A DNA stretch of 64,000 nt from Cephalopachus bancanus. Lineage: Eukaryota; Chordata; Mammalia; Primates; Tarsiidae. The position numbers were made by a program, and so were the translations under genes. Where the stretch lies: assembly GCA_027257055.1 (NCBI GenBank), contig JAPVLO010000278.1, forward strand, positions 310,001-374,000, in the 5' to 3' direction. Positions 44,831-57,179 of this stretch are shown here, piece by piece. The notes below the pieces were generated by a model. It did no database searches, was not told where the DNA came from, and saw only the letters and a list, made by a program, of their open reading frames with translations. Each line of letters starts with the position of its first letter. Position 1 is the first letter of the stretch.

Positions 44831-46094
44831 TGTAAGGACCTCGTTAAAGTTACTTTCCAATGTATTTTCTTCTACCTTGGCTGGGTGTCTTACAAATTTT
44901 ATTTACATGCTACACACCATGAGATTAACAATTTCCAGTTGAGCACAAGAAGAGAAAGGACCCTGTGTATTTTATGTCTGAGACATGGTCCTCTATGCAG
45001 GAAGTCCTGTGTGTTTTTGCTTTGGTAATTAAATAGCAAATATAGGGCCATAACTCAAAAGCACGAGAGAATCTCCTGATTCTGGGTAAAACATGCAGAC
45101 TACAGAATGTCCAGCAAGAGGAATGACTCCAGGAGATAGGGAAGCATGACCCGCAGCTCAGGGACCCTATGGGATGAGGTCCCAGATGACCCATTGAGGG
45201 TGCACGTGGGGGTCAGATGATATGCCTCCTTCTGCATCCAGGGACAGGATGAAGCCCTGCCTTGGCCAGAAGTCCAAGCAAAGCACAACAAGACTGGATG
45301 AGAAACAGATTTATCATGGGGCGGGGAGATGATGACCACACCCTGCCGGCACTCAGAGTTGGGTCCTGAAGAAACACTCCAGTAAACCGTCAGGGTGGCT
45401 TGCTTCCTAATCCAGAGACATCCAGCATGGGACAACACTAACTGGACCTGCCTACCTGCCTGTGGCCCTGATCCGAGACTCTGACATCACTGCCACTGCT
45501 GGCTGCCAGATCGTAAACTCAGAACCTTCACTCCTCTCTGGTCCTAACCATCTGCACCTTCTACTCACATTGCATGAGATATGTTAGGGTCTTGCCCTCA
45601 CTTGGCACCTCAGCTTACTCTCCCAGTAGGTCGCTGGCATCACGTCTCCCTGTCTTCTGAGCCCGGCCCTGCAGTAACTCCTGTCTTATTCAGCTTCTCT
45701 TTGGCTTCATCCACTTTGAAACTTTCACTCTAGAAACAATCCAAATCTTTATTTCCTCTATTAAGACACTGCCCAGACGCCATGACAAAATATGAATCCT
45801 GAGACAATCGGGGTGTGCCTTTTATAAGTCAAAACACATTCATTTAAATGGCTGTCCTATGCTCTCTAATTAGAGCTTTCTTGTGTGTTAGTGTTAAAAT
45901 GGATGCTGTTACAGGCTATAATGTTTGTAGAATATGGAAGACTTTTAAAGGATTTTTGCAGTGTTTTTTTATTAGTCTTACTTTAAAAAAACAAAAAGAT
46001 AAAATATTTCATTTTCCCACATTTTCTGTTTTACCAGTTCAAAAATATGCAGAGGACTGAGGTCTGCTGGACCACACAATGTACGTTTTGGGTC

Positions 46095-46330
46095 AACTCA
46101 ACAAATGTGTGGATGCCTACCATAAGTAAACCTTTCTGCTAGGCTCTGGAGATGCCAAAACAAATAAGAAATCACTGCTGGCCTTGATGGATTCAGTCGA
46201 ATGGAAGAAAGGACATAAAAGGATCATTGCAATTCCATGAGATAAGTGCTATAACAGTGTTAATGGAAGCATGACAAGTGCGTGAGCACACACACGATGA
46301 CGTGGCCAAGTCTGTCTGAGGAGATAGTGG
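46095..46330 (-). mobile_element. L2 LINE 3' fragment
   Basis: Plus strand CAACTCAACAAATGTGTGGA, TGCCTACCATAAGTAAACCT and GCTAGGCTCTGGAGATGCCA are the reverse complement of the L2 3' end. Confidence 0.65.
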
Positions 46331-47401
46331 CAGTTTTCTAGGCAAGAGAATCTCCAGAAATAGGATAAATTAATGAACATGAACATGTCAGAAAGCAGAC
46401 CTATAAATATGTAAGTTTATGCATGGTTTTTTCAAAGTAGAAGAGAAACAATTTTCCACCCATTGAGTTGGGCTAGGATAATTGACTTTTTATGAAAAAT
46501 TTAAATTTGCATCTTTAGTTCACTACCTCATATCAAAATGCAGATAAATATTGGTTTGATTAAACACCTATTCTGGCTATCGAGTGCTGCACAACAAACT
46601 TGTCCTCTGAAACTCAGTTTTTAAAACAACCATTTTGATCAGGGATTTGTGGATTAGGGATTTGAGAAGAGTGTGACTGGTGGCCTGTCCCTTTCCCATG
46701 GATGGATTGACCTGGGGTTGGAGGCTTCTCTTTAAAGATGTTTGAGCTTTACTAGCTTAGGAAACATGTCTGTTAGTTAAATACAATGGTAGTCTAAACA
46801 TCTGTTGGCCTGTTCACGCTTGCCAAGACAAACAAGAAGTAAGTTACTGCTCTTGAGGGGTTCACCCAAATGGGAGAACACACTTAAAAACTCATTTTGA
46901 AACACTGTGGAGAGGTGGTGTTGGCTTGGAGCTCCAGGCAGATCAGCTGGGAGCCCTCAGTTCCTCCCCCAGTGGCCCCTCTTCATAGCTGCTCGGGCTT
47001 CCTCAGATCATTGCTGCCTCCGCACACAGCCCGTGGAAGAGAGAGAAGCTGCCTGTCTCCTGAGGCCTAGGTACAAAGCTCGCCATGTCACTTCTGTCAT
47101 ATCCTGTGGGTTTAAGAGTCATGATGCCTGCCCAGACCCAGGGAAAGGAGCTTTGAGTCCATCTCCCAAGGCCAGGAGTAGCAAAGAGCATTCAACCTTC
47201 TCCAGTCTCCACAGCACTTAAACTCCGCAAGGGCAGGTGTTTGACTCAGTCTATCTCTGCTATTTCCACCTCCCTGGTACCTGGAACTACACCCTGGCAC
47301 AGCTGTGGTGGGTACAGTGATGTGCCTCCCTACCCCCTCCCTCCCACCCGCAAGGACATTCACATCCTAACTCCTGGAACCTGTGAACAAATTACGTTAT
47401 A

Positions 47402-47462
47402 TGGAGAAAGGGAAAAAAGAAGAGAAGAAAAGAGGAAAAAAGAAAAGAAAAACTAAAGAAAA
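47402..47462. repeat. purine-rich tract
   Basis: Almost pure A/G run of GAAAAGAGG-like words. Confidence 0.85.
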
Positions 47463-47767
47463 ATTTGACATAAGAAAAAGTGTATCATGGGTATAGACCT
47501 TGGGCCATTGCAGGAGGTAATCCACAAGAGCTGGCCAGCTTTCACGATCATTAACGGTATTTTAAAATCTTGCACCATGATACATAGATGCTTCTTGTGA
47601 TGGCTCTCTTCAGAGAATATGTTCACATTCATTTTCTACATGGCGCTGCTTTCCTGAAATTCTCCTGAGTCGATATTCACCAGCATGTGCACGTCCTATT
47701 CAATCTTCCTATCTTTGCTGTGTTCCTATGTGTTTTGGGGATGTGGAAACCCCCTTGTGCACACTCT

Positions 47768-48054
47768 TTTTTTTTTTTTTGAGTTGAAGTCTCGTTCTGT
47801 TGCCCAGACTGGAGTGCAGTGGCCACTCCCGGTCACCGCAGCCTCAACCAGCTGGGCTCCGGCAATCCTTCCACCTCAGCCTTCCGAGTAGCCGGAATTA
47901 CAGGCATGCGCTGCCACACCCGGCTGATTTTTTTTTTTATTGTAGAGATGAGGTCTCGCTGCCCAGGCGGGTATCGAACCCGTGGGCTCAGGCAATCCAC
48001 TCACCTCAGCCTCCCAAAGGCGCGGGATTACAGGCTGAGCCACCGAGCCTGGCT
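47768..48054 (-). mobile_element. Alu SINE, young local subfamily, antisense
   Basis: T tract then GAGTTGAAGTCTCGTTC; the minus strand has A box TGGCTCAGCCTG and B-box region ACGGGTTCGATACCCGCC. The 15-bp flanks CCTTGTGCACACTCT (47753-47767) and CCTTGTACACACTCT (48055-48069) match with one difference. Confidence 0.95.
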
Positions 48055-48069
48055 CCTTGTACACACTCT

Positions 48070-48639
48070 TATACAGACCACAGTTTTGGTGGAAACAGTA
48101 CTGGTGACTGAACAGGGGCACCGTTGCAAGTGTCTTCTGATCCTACTAGGCACATGATCATTTCTGAACCAGTTGGGTAGCTTCACTGGCTTCTTCAGGC
48201 AAACGCAGCTTGAATTTGTTACAAAAATCTTAGAACGTCATCAGTTGGAAGGAATTCCAATGCAAGCAAATGATGCATTTTTAAAATAAGTTTTTGTCAC
48301 GGTCAATCCACTCATCTGAATTTTTCTCCAAATGCGAATAAAGACAACCACAAGGTAACAGTCCTGCCTAACATGATGTGACTAATGAGGCAATTATCCC
48401 CCATACAACTGAAAATGTACTAATTCCTACACCAGACTTGCCCTTTCAGAATTTTAACATTTGAGATTGTGGCATTCAGGATTGCATCTTCAAAGATTAT
48501 GATCAGGACCACGCTTGGGCTATGCATTGTTTTTATTGGCAAAACTGAACATGTTTTCATATGGTATTTCATATGGCTTTCTATAGTGAATTACCCCATC
48601 CTGTGCCAAGTCTAAGTTTTTATTGAGATGTTCATTGTT
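48070..48639. other. unique sequence, nothing recognised
   Basis: About 570 bp, AT-rich, no repeat family or exon that I can name. Confidence 0.4.
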
Positions 48640-48975
48640 TTCTTCCTTTTTTTGTTACATTTTTTGGTAAATACTTTTACCAGGTTATCCTTGATTTTTC
48701 ACTTGTGTTTTCTTTCCATGTGAAAACTTTAGAGTTGTGTGTATTCAAGCCAAAATTGCTCCTCTTATGCCATAACTGATCGAGTCAGACACAGAAAAAC
48801 CTTTTGCGCCCAAGATTATATAAAAGCTAACCTATATTTTCTCTTACAACTTTTATGTTTTATTTTCAACTTTTACATTTTTAGTCCCTATGGAATTTAC
48901 TTGGGATATAAGGTATGTAGCAGAATTCTATTTTATTTTATTATTAACTATTTAGCCATTTTCTCCAATACTATT
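48640..48975 (-). mobile_element. L1 ORF2 fragment, antisense
   Basis: Plus strand TTTAGTCCCTATGGAATTTA, CTTGGGATATAAGGTATG and TTTAGCCATTTTCTCCAATA are the reverse complement of the post-RT part of L1 ORF2. It meets a sense L1 fragment head to head at about 48976. Confidence 0.65.
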
Positions 48976-50910
48976 TGTAAAATAAGGCAAGGAAAAGAAA
49001 TAGAAAACATACATGTCAGTAAGAAGAAAGTCAAATCATCTCTGTTTATAGAGGACATGATTGTACGCCCAGAAAACCCTGAAGACTCCTCCAAAAGTCT
49101 TCTAGAGCTTATAAATGACTTCAGTAAGGTTTCAGGACACAAAACTAATGCTAAAAAATCAGTAGCATTTCTGTATACCAATATGCTCAACCAAGAACCA
49201 AATCAAGATCTCAATCCCATTTATAATAGCCACGGAAAAAATGAAATACTTAGGAGCACATTTAACCAAGGAGATGACAGATCTCCACAAGGAGAATTAC
49301 AAAACACTAATGAAAGAAATCATAGATGGCACAAACAAATGAAAGAACATTCCTTGCTCACGGATCAGAAGAATCAGTATCATCAAAACGACCACACTGC
49401 CAAAGGAATCTACAGATTTAATGAAATCACTACCAAAATACCAACATCAGTTTTCAAGAACTAGAAAAATAACCCTAAAGTTTATATGGAACCAAAAAAA
49501 GGACCCAAATAGCCAAAGATATTAAGCAAAAAGAATAAATGCCTGACTTAAAATTAAAATATAAGGCATGGTGCTGGTACAAAAAATAGACAGATATAGA
49601 GAACCCAGAAATAAAGCCACATACCTACAACCAACTGATTTTCGACAAAGCTAACACAAATAAACAATAGGTAAAGGACATCCTACTCAATAAATGGTGT
49701 TGGGAAGACTGGCTAGCCATACACAGAAGAATTAAACTGAACCCCTACCTCTCATCATATAAAAAAAATTAACACAAGGTGCATCAAAGACTTAAATGTA
49801 AGGCCTGGAATCATAAAAATCCTAGAAGAGGGCCCAGGAAAAACTTTTCTGAACATTGCCCTAAGCAAAGAATTTATTATGAAGACTCCAAAAAGTCAAA
49901 GTGACAGAAACAAAAATCAACAAATGGAACTTAATTAAACTAAAAAGCTTTTGCACAGCAAAAGATATCAACAGAGTGAACAAAAATCTGTGGAGTGGGA
50001 GAAAATATTTGCAAATTATGTCTCAAACAAAGGACTGATATCCAGAATCTACAAGGAACTCAAACAACTCAATATGAAAAAAACTAACAACAACCCTGTC
50101 AAAAAGTGAGCAAAGGATGTGAACAGACACTTCTCAAAAGAAGACACACAAGTGACCAACAAGCATACGGAAAAATGCTCAACATCACTAATCACCAGAG
50201 AAATGCAGATGAAAACTACAACGTGATATTATCTTACAACAGTCAGAATGGCTGTTATTAAAAAACCAAAGAACAACAGATGTCGGCATGGATGTGGAGA
50301 AAAGAGAATACTCATACACTGTTAATGAGAATATAAACTAGGTCAACCCGTAAGGAAAACAGTATGGAGATTTCTCAAAGAACTAAAAATAGAACTACCA
50401 TTTAACCCAACAATCCCGCTACTGGTTATCTACCCAAAGGAAAAGAAATCATCATATAAAAAATCATCATTTGTATGTCACTGCAGCACTACTCATAATA
50501 GCAAAGACATGGAACAAATCTAAATGACCACCCTCGATTCACTGGACAAAGAAATGTGTTATGTGTACACCGTGGAATTCTACACAGCAATAAAAAGAAT
50601 GAAACCATGTCCTTTGCAGCAATATGAATGGAACTGGAGAATATCATCTTAAGTAAACTAACTCAGAAACAGAAGCCCAAGCACTGCGTGTTCTCATACA
50701 TGGGAGCTATGTGGACAGAAAGATGGACATAGCAGGCACTGGAGACTAAAAGGGAGGAGGTGGGGAGGAGCGAGGGTTCAGAAACTACATAGTGGACACA
50801 GCGTTCACTGTGTGGGGAATGGGAACACCTGAACCCTAAACCCCACTGGCCCACAATAGGCCCATGTAACAAACAAGCACTTGGACCCCCTGAATCTAAA
50901 AAAAAAAATT
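48976..50910 (+). mobile_element. 5'-truncated L1 relic (RT to 3' end)
   Basis: Begins inside ORF2 reverse transcriptase: [16 protein letters not shown] text precedes [13 protein letters not shown], a decayed form of the catalytic [13 protein letters not shown] block. The rest of ORF2 follows with many stops and shifts (text matching LGIxLTRDxKDLY near 49250 and [13 protein letters not shown] near 49400). The 3' end CCATGTAACAAACAAGCACT then CCCTGAATCTAAAAAA fits an older primate L1MA/L1PB-type 3' UTR. Not functional. Confidence 0.9.
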
Positions 50911-51837
50911 CTGATGATATAACACAGCCCTCAATACTCGTCCATGGGGTATGTTTTGTTCCTGAGTATTATAGTATAGAATAACTGAAAATTAATTTTG
51001 TCATCATCTCCTAAAAATTTATTTGAGCCATAAAACAACTTAGAGGCTAACTTTAAGAGAATGGAAATCTTTACAGTATAATGTCTTCTCCATTTATTGA
51101 CATATTTTTGATGTGATTTTTAAATATTTTCTTTATAAAAGAACCTAACTTTTCTTGTTATGATTATTTCTAAGAATTGTAAATTGTTATTGCAAATAAA
51201 ATAGCTTTCATTATATTGTATGCTTATTATAAGCACATAAAACTTTTATTGGGCTCAGTCATTCATTCTAGTATTTTTCCACTTAATCATCCTCTGTTTC
51301 CTATGCAGGTCATCATATCAGTTTTGAATGCTACAGCTTCCGTCTTATTACTTCCTGTATGTATGCACCGCCTGTGTATCTTCTCTTGCCTTATTGAATT
51401 CTCTGAAATGCATTAGACTGGTCTTGCCTTTGCTGGGAGTTTAGCGCCAATGTCTCTGGAATCCCAATGGGGCCTATGACATTGCCTGTTAGATGCAGGT
51501 AATTATTTCCTATTAAGAGGGAAAATCGTCTTCCTAAGATGTGTGAACCAAGATTTTAAACCTCACTAAATGCCTCCCTAGCAGCTGTCAAGACGATCAC
51601 AGGTTGTATGAACGACGTTAATATACTTCCTAATACGGAGCACCTTTTGTCTCTGAAATAAAACCAGCTTTACCATAATATATTTATATTTTAACATTAG
51701 CTGGATTTATTTATTAATATACCTTTGCAGATGTTTTGTCTTTATAGTCTGAAATGCAGTTGCTATTGCCAGGATTTGTTAACTGGGTAACTCTTGCTTC
51801 ATTAAATCAGTCATTGTATTTCTATATTGTTATGATT
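50911..51837. other. unique AT-rich sequence
   Basis: About 0.9 kb, no recognised repeat or exon. Confidence 0.4.
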
Positions 51838-52040
51838 TGTAATTGACACAATTATTATACATATTTATGGGGTAGAAAGTGATATTTCAATACATGGATA
51901 CAATGTGTAATGATCAAATCAGGGCAATTAGTGTATTCATCACTTCCAACATTTACCATTTGTTAAATATTCCCTAAGGGTCTAGACATGTGCAAATAGA
52001 AAAATTATTGACCATCTTTTAAAAGTATTATAGACTATAC
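51838..52040 (-). mobile_element. ancient L1 3' UTR fragment
   Basis: Plus strand AATTGACACAATTATTATAC, ATATTTATGGGGTAGAAAGT, ATACATGGATACAATGTGTA and ATGATCAAATCAGGGCAATT are the reverse complement of an old L1M-type 3' end. Confidence 0.75.
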
Positions 52041-52084
52041 CACAAAGTAATCTGAGGCTAATGTCATTTTTGTAGGGAAATTTG

Positions 52085-52365
52085 TATTATCATTATTATT
52101 TGTTTGTTCCCCCGAATGAAAAAAGTTCTCAGAGGGAAATGTTTTGCCACTGTGGAAGAGGTGAAACAAAAATGGCAGAAGCACTAAAAGCCATCAAAAT
52201 TGACATCAAGTTCAAAAACTGCTGTGAGCAGTAGAAAGTGTTTCCATAGGTGTAAAGCATCAAATGGGAATACTTTGAAGGTGACTCAAGTTTAAATGTG
52301 TAACAACACATAATTTTTTATAATTAAATTCTGGGGGTTTGGGAGTAACTCCTTGTACTCAGGTG
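52085..52365 (+). mobile_element. mariner-like DNA transposon 3' relic
   Basis: The end of a mariner transposase gene is recognisable through its nucleotide text: AAAATGGCAGAAGCACTAAA, AGCCATCAAAATTGAC, TTCAAAAACTGCTGTGAGCA and AAATGGGAATACTTTGAAGG encode pieces like MAEALKAIK and EYFEGD, followed by a decayed terminal repeat (TTAAATTCTGGGGGTTTGGG) near 52323-52365. Stops interrupt the frame. Only the C-terminal region remains. Confidence 0.7.
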
Positions 52366-52802
52366 ACTTCTAACAACTCACTCCTATAACATCACCTCTT
52401 AGAATCCACTGAGTGACAAGGGGTCTTCCTGTAATTCATGACAAATTATTTCCTAATAATTGCAGTACAGGTCAAGTAAAGAAGATAACAGAAGAGAGAG
52501 AAGACAAAGTCATGTGCCCTTCAGAATTCTGCCTATCCTGGTTTCAAAAGCATCAAGAGTATGTGTTACTATTGAACACTGCATAGACAATTAATAACTT
52601 AACACTTAGTAACCTAAACAACAAACATGTGTTATCTCACAGTTTATTCAAGTCAAAAACTGTACCAAGTTAATCTACTGACACTGTGACACCAAGTTGT
52701 TTGTCACACTGTGCAACAGCTGCCAATAAGGGCTGTGTTTGCATGTGAGAATTGACTGGGAAGTAACACCACTGTCAAGCTTATGAAGATGAAAGATAAA
52801 AA
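52366..52802. other. unique sequence left of the second minisatellite
   Basis: About 440 bp, no repeat family or exon seen. Confidence 0.4.
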
Positions 52803-52871
52803 CCATGAGAAAATGAGACTCTCATCCAGCATCAGTTCCTCATGCTGGGTGAGAGTCTCATTTTCTCATGG
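52803..52871. repeat. 30-bp foldback (inverted repeat) at the array edge
   Basis: Arms at 52803-52832 and 52842-52871 pair at 29 of 30 positions across a 9-base loop CAGTTCCTC. The loop has the same text as the join of two minisatellite units. Confidence 0.93.
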
Positions 52872-53935
52872 ACTTTGAGGTGGGATCTCAGTCCCACATG
52901 GACTATTGAGGTAAGGGTCAAAGATTCTCATAGACTGTGGAGGTGAGGACCTCAGTTCCTCTTAGACTATGAAGGTGAGGATCTCAGTTCCTCATGAACT
53001 GTTGGGGTGAGGGCCTCAGTTCCTCATGGGTTGTTGAAGTGAGGGTCTCAGTTCCTTGTAAACTGTGCAGTTGGGGGTCTCAGTTCCTCATGGACTTTGA
53101 GTTAAGGGCCTCATATCCTCATGGACTGTAGAGGTGACTGCCTCAGTTCACATGGACTGTGGAGGTGAGGGCCTCAGTTCCTAAGGGACAATGGAGGCAA
53201 GAGCCTCAGTTCCTCACGGACTATTGAGGTGAGGGCCTCAGTTCTTCACGGACTGTTGAGATGAGGGTCTTAGTTCTTCATGGACTGTGAGGTGAGGGCC
53301 TAAGTTCCTCAAGGACTATAGAGGTGAGGTCCTTGAGTACTCTTGGACTGTGGAGGTAAGAGTGTCAGTTCTTCATGGACTGTGAAGGTGAGGGCCTAAG
53401 TTCCTCATGTGCTGTTGAGATGAGGGCCTCTATTCCTCATGGACTGTGGATGTGAGGGCCGTATTTCTTCATGGAGTATAGAGTTGAGGTCGCAAGTCCT
53501 AATTGCCTATTGAGGTGAGGGCCTCAATTCCTCTTGGACTATGGAGGTGAGGACCTCAGTTTTTCTTGGACTATGGAAGTGAAGGCCTCAGTTCCTCATG
53601 GACTGTGGAGGTGAGGGCCTCAGTTTTTCTTGGACTACGGAGGTGAAGGACTCTATTCCTCTTGGACTGTTGAGATGAGGGCCTCAATTCCCCATGGACT
53701 ATAGAAGTGAGGGCCTCAGTTCTTCATGGACTATGGAGGTGAGGGCCTTATTTTCATGGGTTGATGGAGAAGGGTGTTAGTTCCTAATGGAGTATAGAGC
53801 CGCCTCAGTTCCTCATAGACTCTTAGGGTGGGGGCCTCTATTGTGTATGGGCTTTGGAGTACAATTCTCAGTTCCTCATGGCCTATGAAGTGAGGACCTC
53901 AGTTCCTCAGGGGCTGCTGTATGAGGCCTCAGCCT
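52833..53935. repeat. minisatellite, 32-bp units, 1.1 kb
   Basis: About 34 head-to-tail units with cores CTCATGGACTGTGGAGGTGA and GGGCCTCAGTTC. Divergence is moderate and spread along the array. No spacers. Confidence 0.95.
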
Positions 53936-54886
53936 TTTCTATACTGCAAGGCCCTCTTCCCAGCACTACTTACAACATGTCAATGTGCTTCTCCCAGCAC
54001 AGGAATCGAATAGAGCAAAAGGGAGATAGATGTGCTTTGGGAGGCCTGAGATGGTCGTTGCCTTCCTTTTAAACCCTAACGTCAAGGCCACCTCCCATGC
54101 TTTCCTCACCTTGGCCATATTCTCATTATTAGAACCACTAAATCACCCGGTGGACATTCCTCTGACTTTGTCATCCTTTCACTTTGAGGGGCCCATTCTA
54201 GAGGTCATCTCCCCAGTTACCTGCCCCCTTCTCAGGGGTTACATGCTCAGTGACCACCCTCTTCTGGGGTTACATGCTCAGTGACCCACCTTCTCCTTGG
54301 CAGTGACATGCTCTGACCAAGGAACATATCAGAGAAGAGTTATGAAGCTATTTTTTTCATGTTCTCAGGTACAACAACCAAGAAATAAACATGGATATTC
54401 CATGACAAAGGTTAAAGTTGGCTCTTCTGCACCCATCTTCACTAGTGCTAGTATTTGTAAGCACAAAGTTTTGGTGCCAGAAATTCCACTGGTGTGAATT
54501 GTTGAGCATTTCTGCCTTCATTTTCATTTGTTGTGATGCTGGATGTAATGTTGCATTGGGCCTTGCTTACCAGATCTCACTTTAAGGGCCTTGCCTTCCT
54601 TTTTTTTTCTAGTTCACTTTTGAACTAAATATGCTTTCTTCGGGATAACTGGAGTTGGAATCGCATATATAAAACATGGATGGGTGTGTGTGTTCTAGGA
54701 AGGACTAGAGGCAATGCCACAAAGTATTCACATAATTTTAGGAATACGTTTTGCTTTCACATATCTATATGTGATCACATATATAGAAAAATCCCAAATA
54801 TGATAAAGGCATATTTGACTTAGTTAAGAGGGTAAATGAAACAACTCAAGTACCCCCAGACATTTTGCTAAATGTAAAACATAAGG
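53936..54886. other. unique sequence, small tandem repeat
   Basis: About 0.95 kb. A 34-bp unit containing GGGGTTACATGCTCAGTGAC is repeated about 2.5 times at 54232-54296. No exon recognised. Confidence 0.4.
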
Positions 54887-55010
54887 CAATTTTTAATTTT
54901 AATTTTAATTGTAGAGATGTGGGGTACAATTCAGGCTTAGGTATACAAATGGTCATTGTACAGGTAAAGTTTGGGCCTCAGTTTGGTCCTCACTTCACCT
55001 GGAACATAAT
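54887..55010 (-). mobile_element. L1 3'-end fragment
   Basis: Plus strand GATGTGGGGTACAATTCAGG then CTTAGGTATACAAATG matches the 3' UTR of the full-length L1 at 15943-16010, after an (AATTTT)n tail. The end is uncertain. Confidence 0.7.
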
Positions 55011-57179
55011 GCAATTATGTTTAGAGTTTTATTTAGCCAGAATAGATACTTCCATTGTTACGAATACATTAAAAATACAATAATATCATGAAGCAGAGAG
55101 ATAAACAATAAGTGAAACAGCAGTGATTCTGAATCCAAGCCTTTTCATGTTCCGCCTTCAATGCAGCCACTCACAGCAGCAGCAGGCTGGCTGCAATGGA
55201 CAAGTGGTCAAACCCTGAGTGTTCTGCCTGATGGTGCAGGAAAAGACACATCCGGGTCAAAGTCTCCATGAATATCCCACTGTACAGCTCAAGGGCAGAC
55301 CTGCCAAGCTCAGCTCTGAGGCACGAGCTGCTGGCCCATTACAACGCACTGACCGGTCCAAAGCAGGCAAGTAGGCTGCAAGTAGCGTTTGTTGACCGTT
55401 GACAAATGCATGAATGTTGAGTGAATGAATGGACAGATATTTTTAACAAAACTGAAATCAAATTGGGGGATATCGCTTGTCTTTTGAAGGTTCTTATCCA
55501 AACAAATTTTGCCTGCAGGCAAACGCTGCTTCCTGTTGTTTTTCTAAGTCATGTTAGTGCCATTTCTTAGGGGAAAATGGGGACAGGCTTCATCCCCAGT
55601 GTGCACGGGTTTTATGTGCACAGAACACTTCTCTTCGCCCTCATCCACATTCAGCCTCAAGCCCTTGGCAGTACGTGGTGTGACCGGCACCTCCGGAGGC
55701 TTCTGGTGCTGGAAGCGAGACCTGAGCTCTTGCTGAATCCCAGCCCAGAAAGATCGCTCCCTGTGCCTTTTCCATGTGGTCAGCTGAAGTCTCTCTGCGC
55801 CAGCGCTGGGAAGGCAGCGCCTCTCCCCTGGTGGTTTTAAAGATTTTATAAGGTGGAAAATATTTTGCTTCCTTGGACTGTGCAAACTGCAGAGAACGAG
55901 AGGCGCTGCTGCTTCATCTGGGGTAGCACACTTATGCTCCTGCGTACACAAATCTCTTAAATCAGTGTGATATAAAGGGCGTGAGGCTCATAATTTAGCA
56001 ATGTAAAAACAGAAGCATGTGGTATTTCTGTATTAATATTTTGAGTAAAATGTCCCTTCAATTTTATTATAATCATACCCATTTCTCTGCATTTCATTAT
56101 CTTTTCCCAAATGTTACATGTTTTCAGTAGAAGTAAGAGTTAGGGAATAATTTTATTGTTTCTCCCCACTGAGAGCTAGAAGGACAACTGAAAGCAGTTA
56201 AAGAGCTGAAATGAGGCGTGATTGTCACTTCTGGGTGCTCCAAGGAGCCAGGGATTGGCTTGAAACGGGATGTTTATCATGTCCATTGCTTTCCAAGCAT
56301 AATAAGACTTGGTGGAATTGCTATGACTGTCCTTAAGTCTTTATTTCGACATGTCGGACTTGTTTGCTTTCATTTTTCTTTGACCATTAAAAGTCTATTT
56401 CTCTCCTGCGAGGCCTCCGTACACGGTGGCCAAGCCCATCCCACTGGAAGTTTGTGATGTGACGCTGGAAGTCAAGAGCGTAAGGCAAGACAGGTCAATT
56501 CAGGTTTTGACTTACTTCTTATTAATATGGTTTTACTTTGAGGGGTACATTAACTTCTCATAAGGCTCTGTTTGAGAAATGGTTCTTTGTGATTGCTTTG
56601 CCAGATGACAGCAAACTGATGTTAAGCTGTGATGGATTAAGTCAGGTGAGAAGGAAAATTCTACTAAATATGGTTTTGCAAGGGACAAACTTCAAAATTA
56701 GAATTTATTTTCTGAGAAATTTTGAACTAAATTTAAATAATGAGTAGTAAAGATCTTAAAAACCTATATTTCCATCCAGCCAATTTTGTGTTTTACGACA
56801 TTTTGTTGGAGTATTTATTTTTGTGTCTCCAAATATTGTCTGGTAAACGCATTTAGGTTCGGATCTATATATCTGAGGTAATTTAATACAGGAGCAACTT
56901 GCTAGGAGAGACAGGCAGACAACACGGGTCATTACTTGGTCCCTAAAGTGAGTGTTTTGACCTGAATTGACAGACCAGAACCTCTGACCACTCACATCAC
57001 TGACCGTTCAAGCTCACAGGGCTCTTGCTTTTGAGACTCTGGCTTTTGCAAGGACCTGGGATTCATTCAGAGACTGGGCAGGGCGTGAGTTCTCCTCCCA
57101 GCTGGGGAAATAGCTTTCAATATGTCACCTCTACATGTAGGTGTCAATGTCGCGTTTTTGCTTCTACTCTTCTATTCTT
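55011..57179. other. unique sequence, no confirmed gene
   Basis: About 2.2 kb. Contains the minus frame 55544-55951 described separately. Otherwise AT-rich with no named repeat. Confidence 0.4.
55544..55951 (-). other. 135-codon open frame of doubtful coding status
   Basis: Its second half is hydrophilic and protein-like (RSRFQHQKPPEVPVTPRT, NVDEGEEKCSVHIKP), unlike a repeat shadow. No domain, signal peptide or splice site is evident and no poly(A) signal follows closely. Plus frames are also open here, so chance is possible. It could be a stray exon. Confidence 0.15.

Larger units (their letters stand above)
43840..47752. other. unique sequence with MIR and L2 relics
   Basis: About 3.9 kb, mostly AT-rich. 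Relics at 44640-44830 (MIR-like) and 46095-46330 (L2) are listed separately. A purine-rich run lies at 47402-47462. No gene recognised. Confidence 0.4.

Noticed and set aside
48640..50910. Twin-primed (5'-inverted) L1
   Set aside because: The inverted part overlaps the direct part in L1 coordinates instead of lying just upstream of it.
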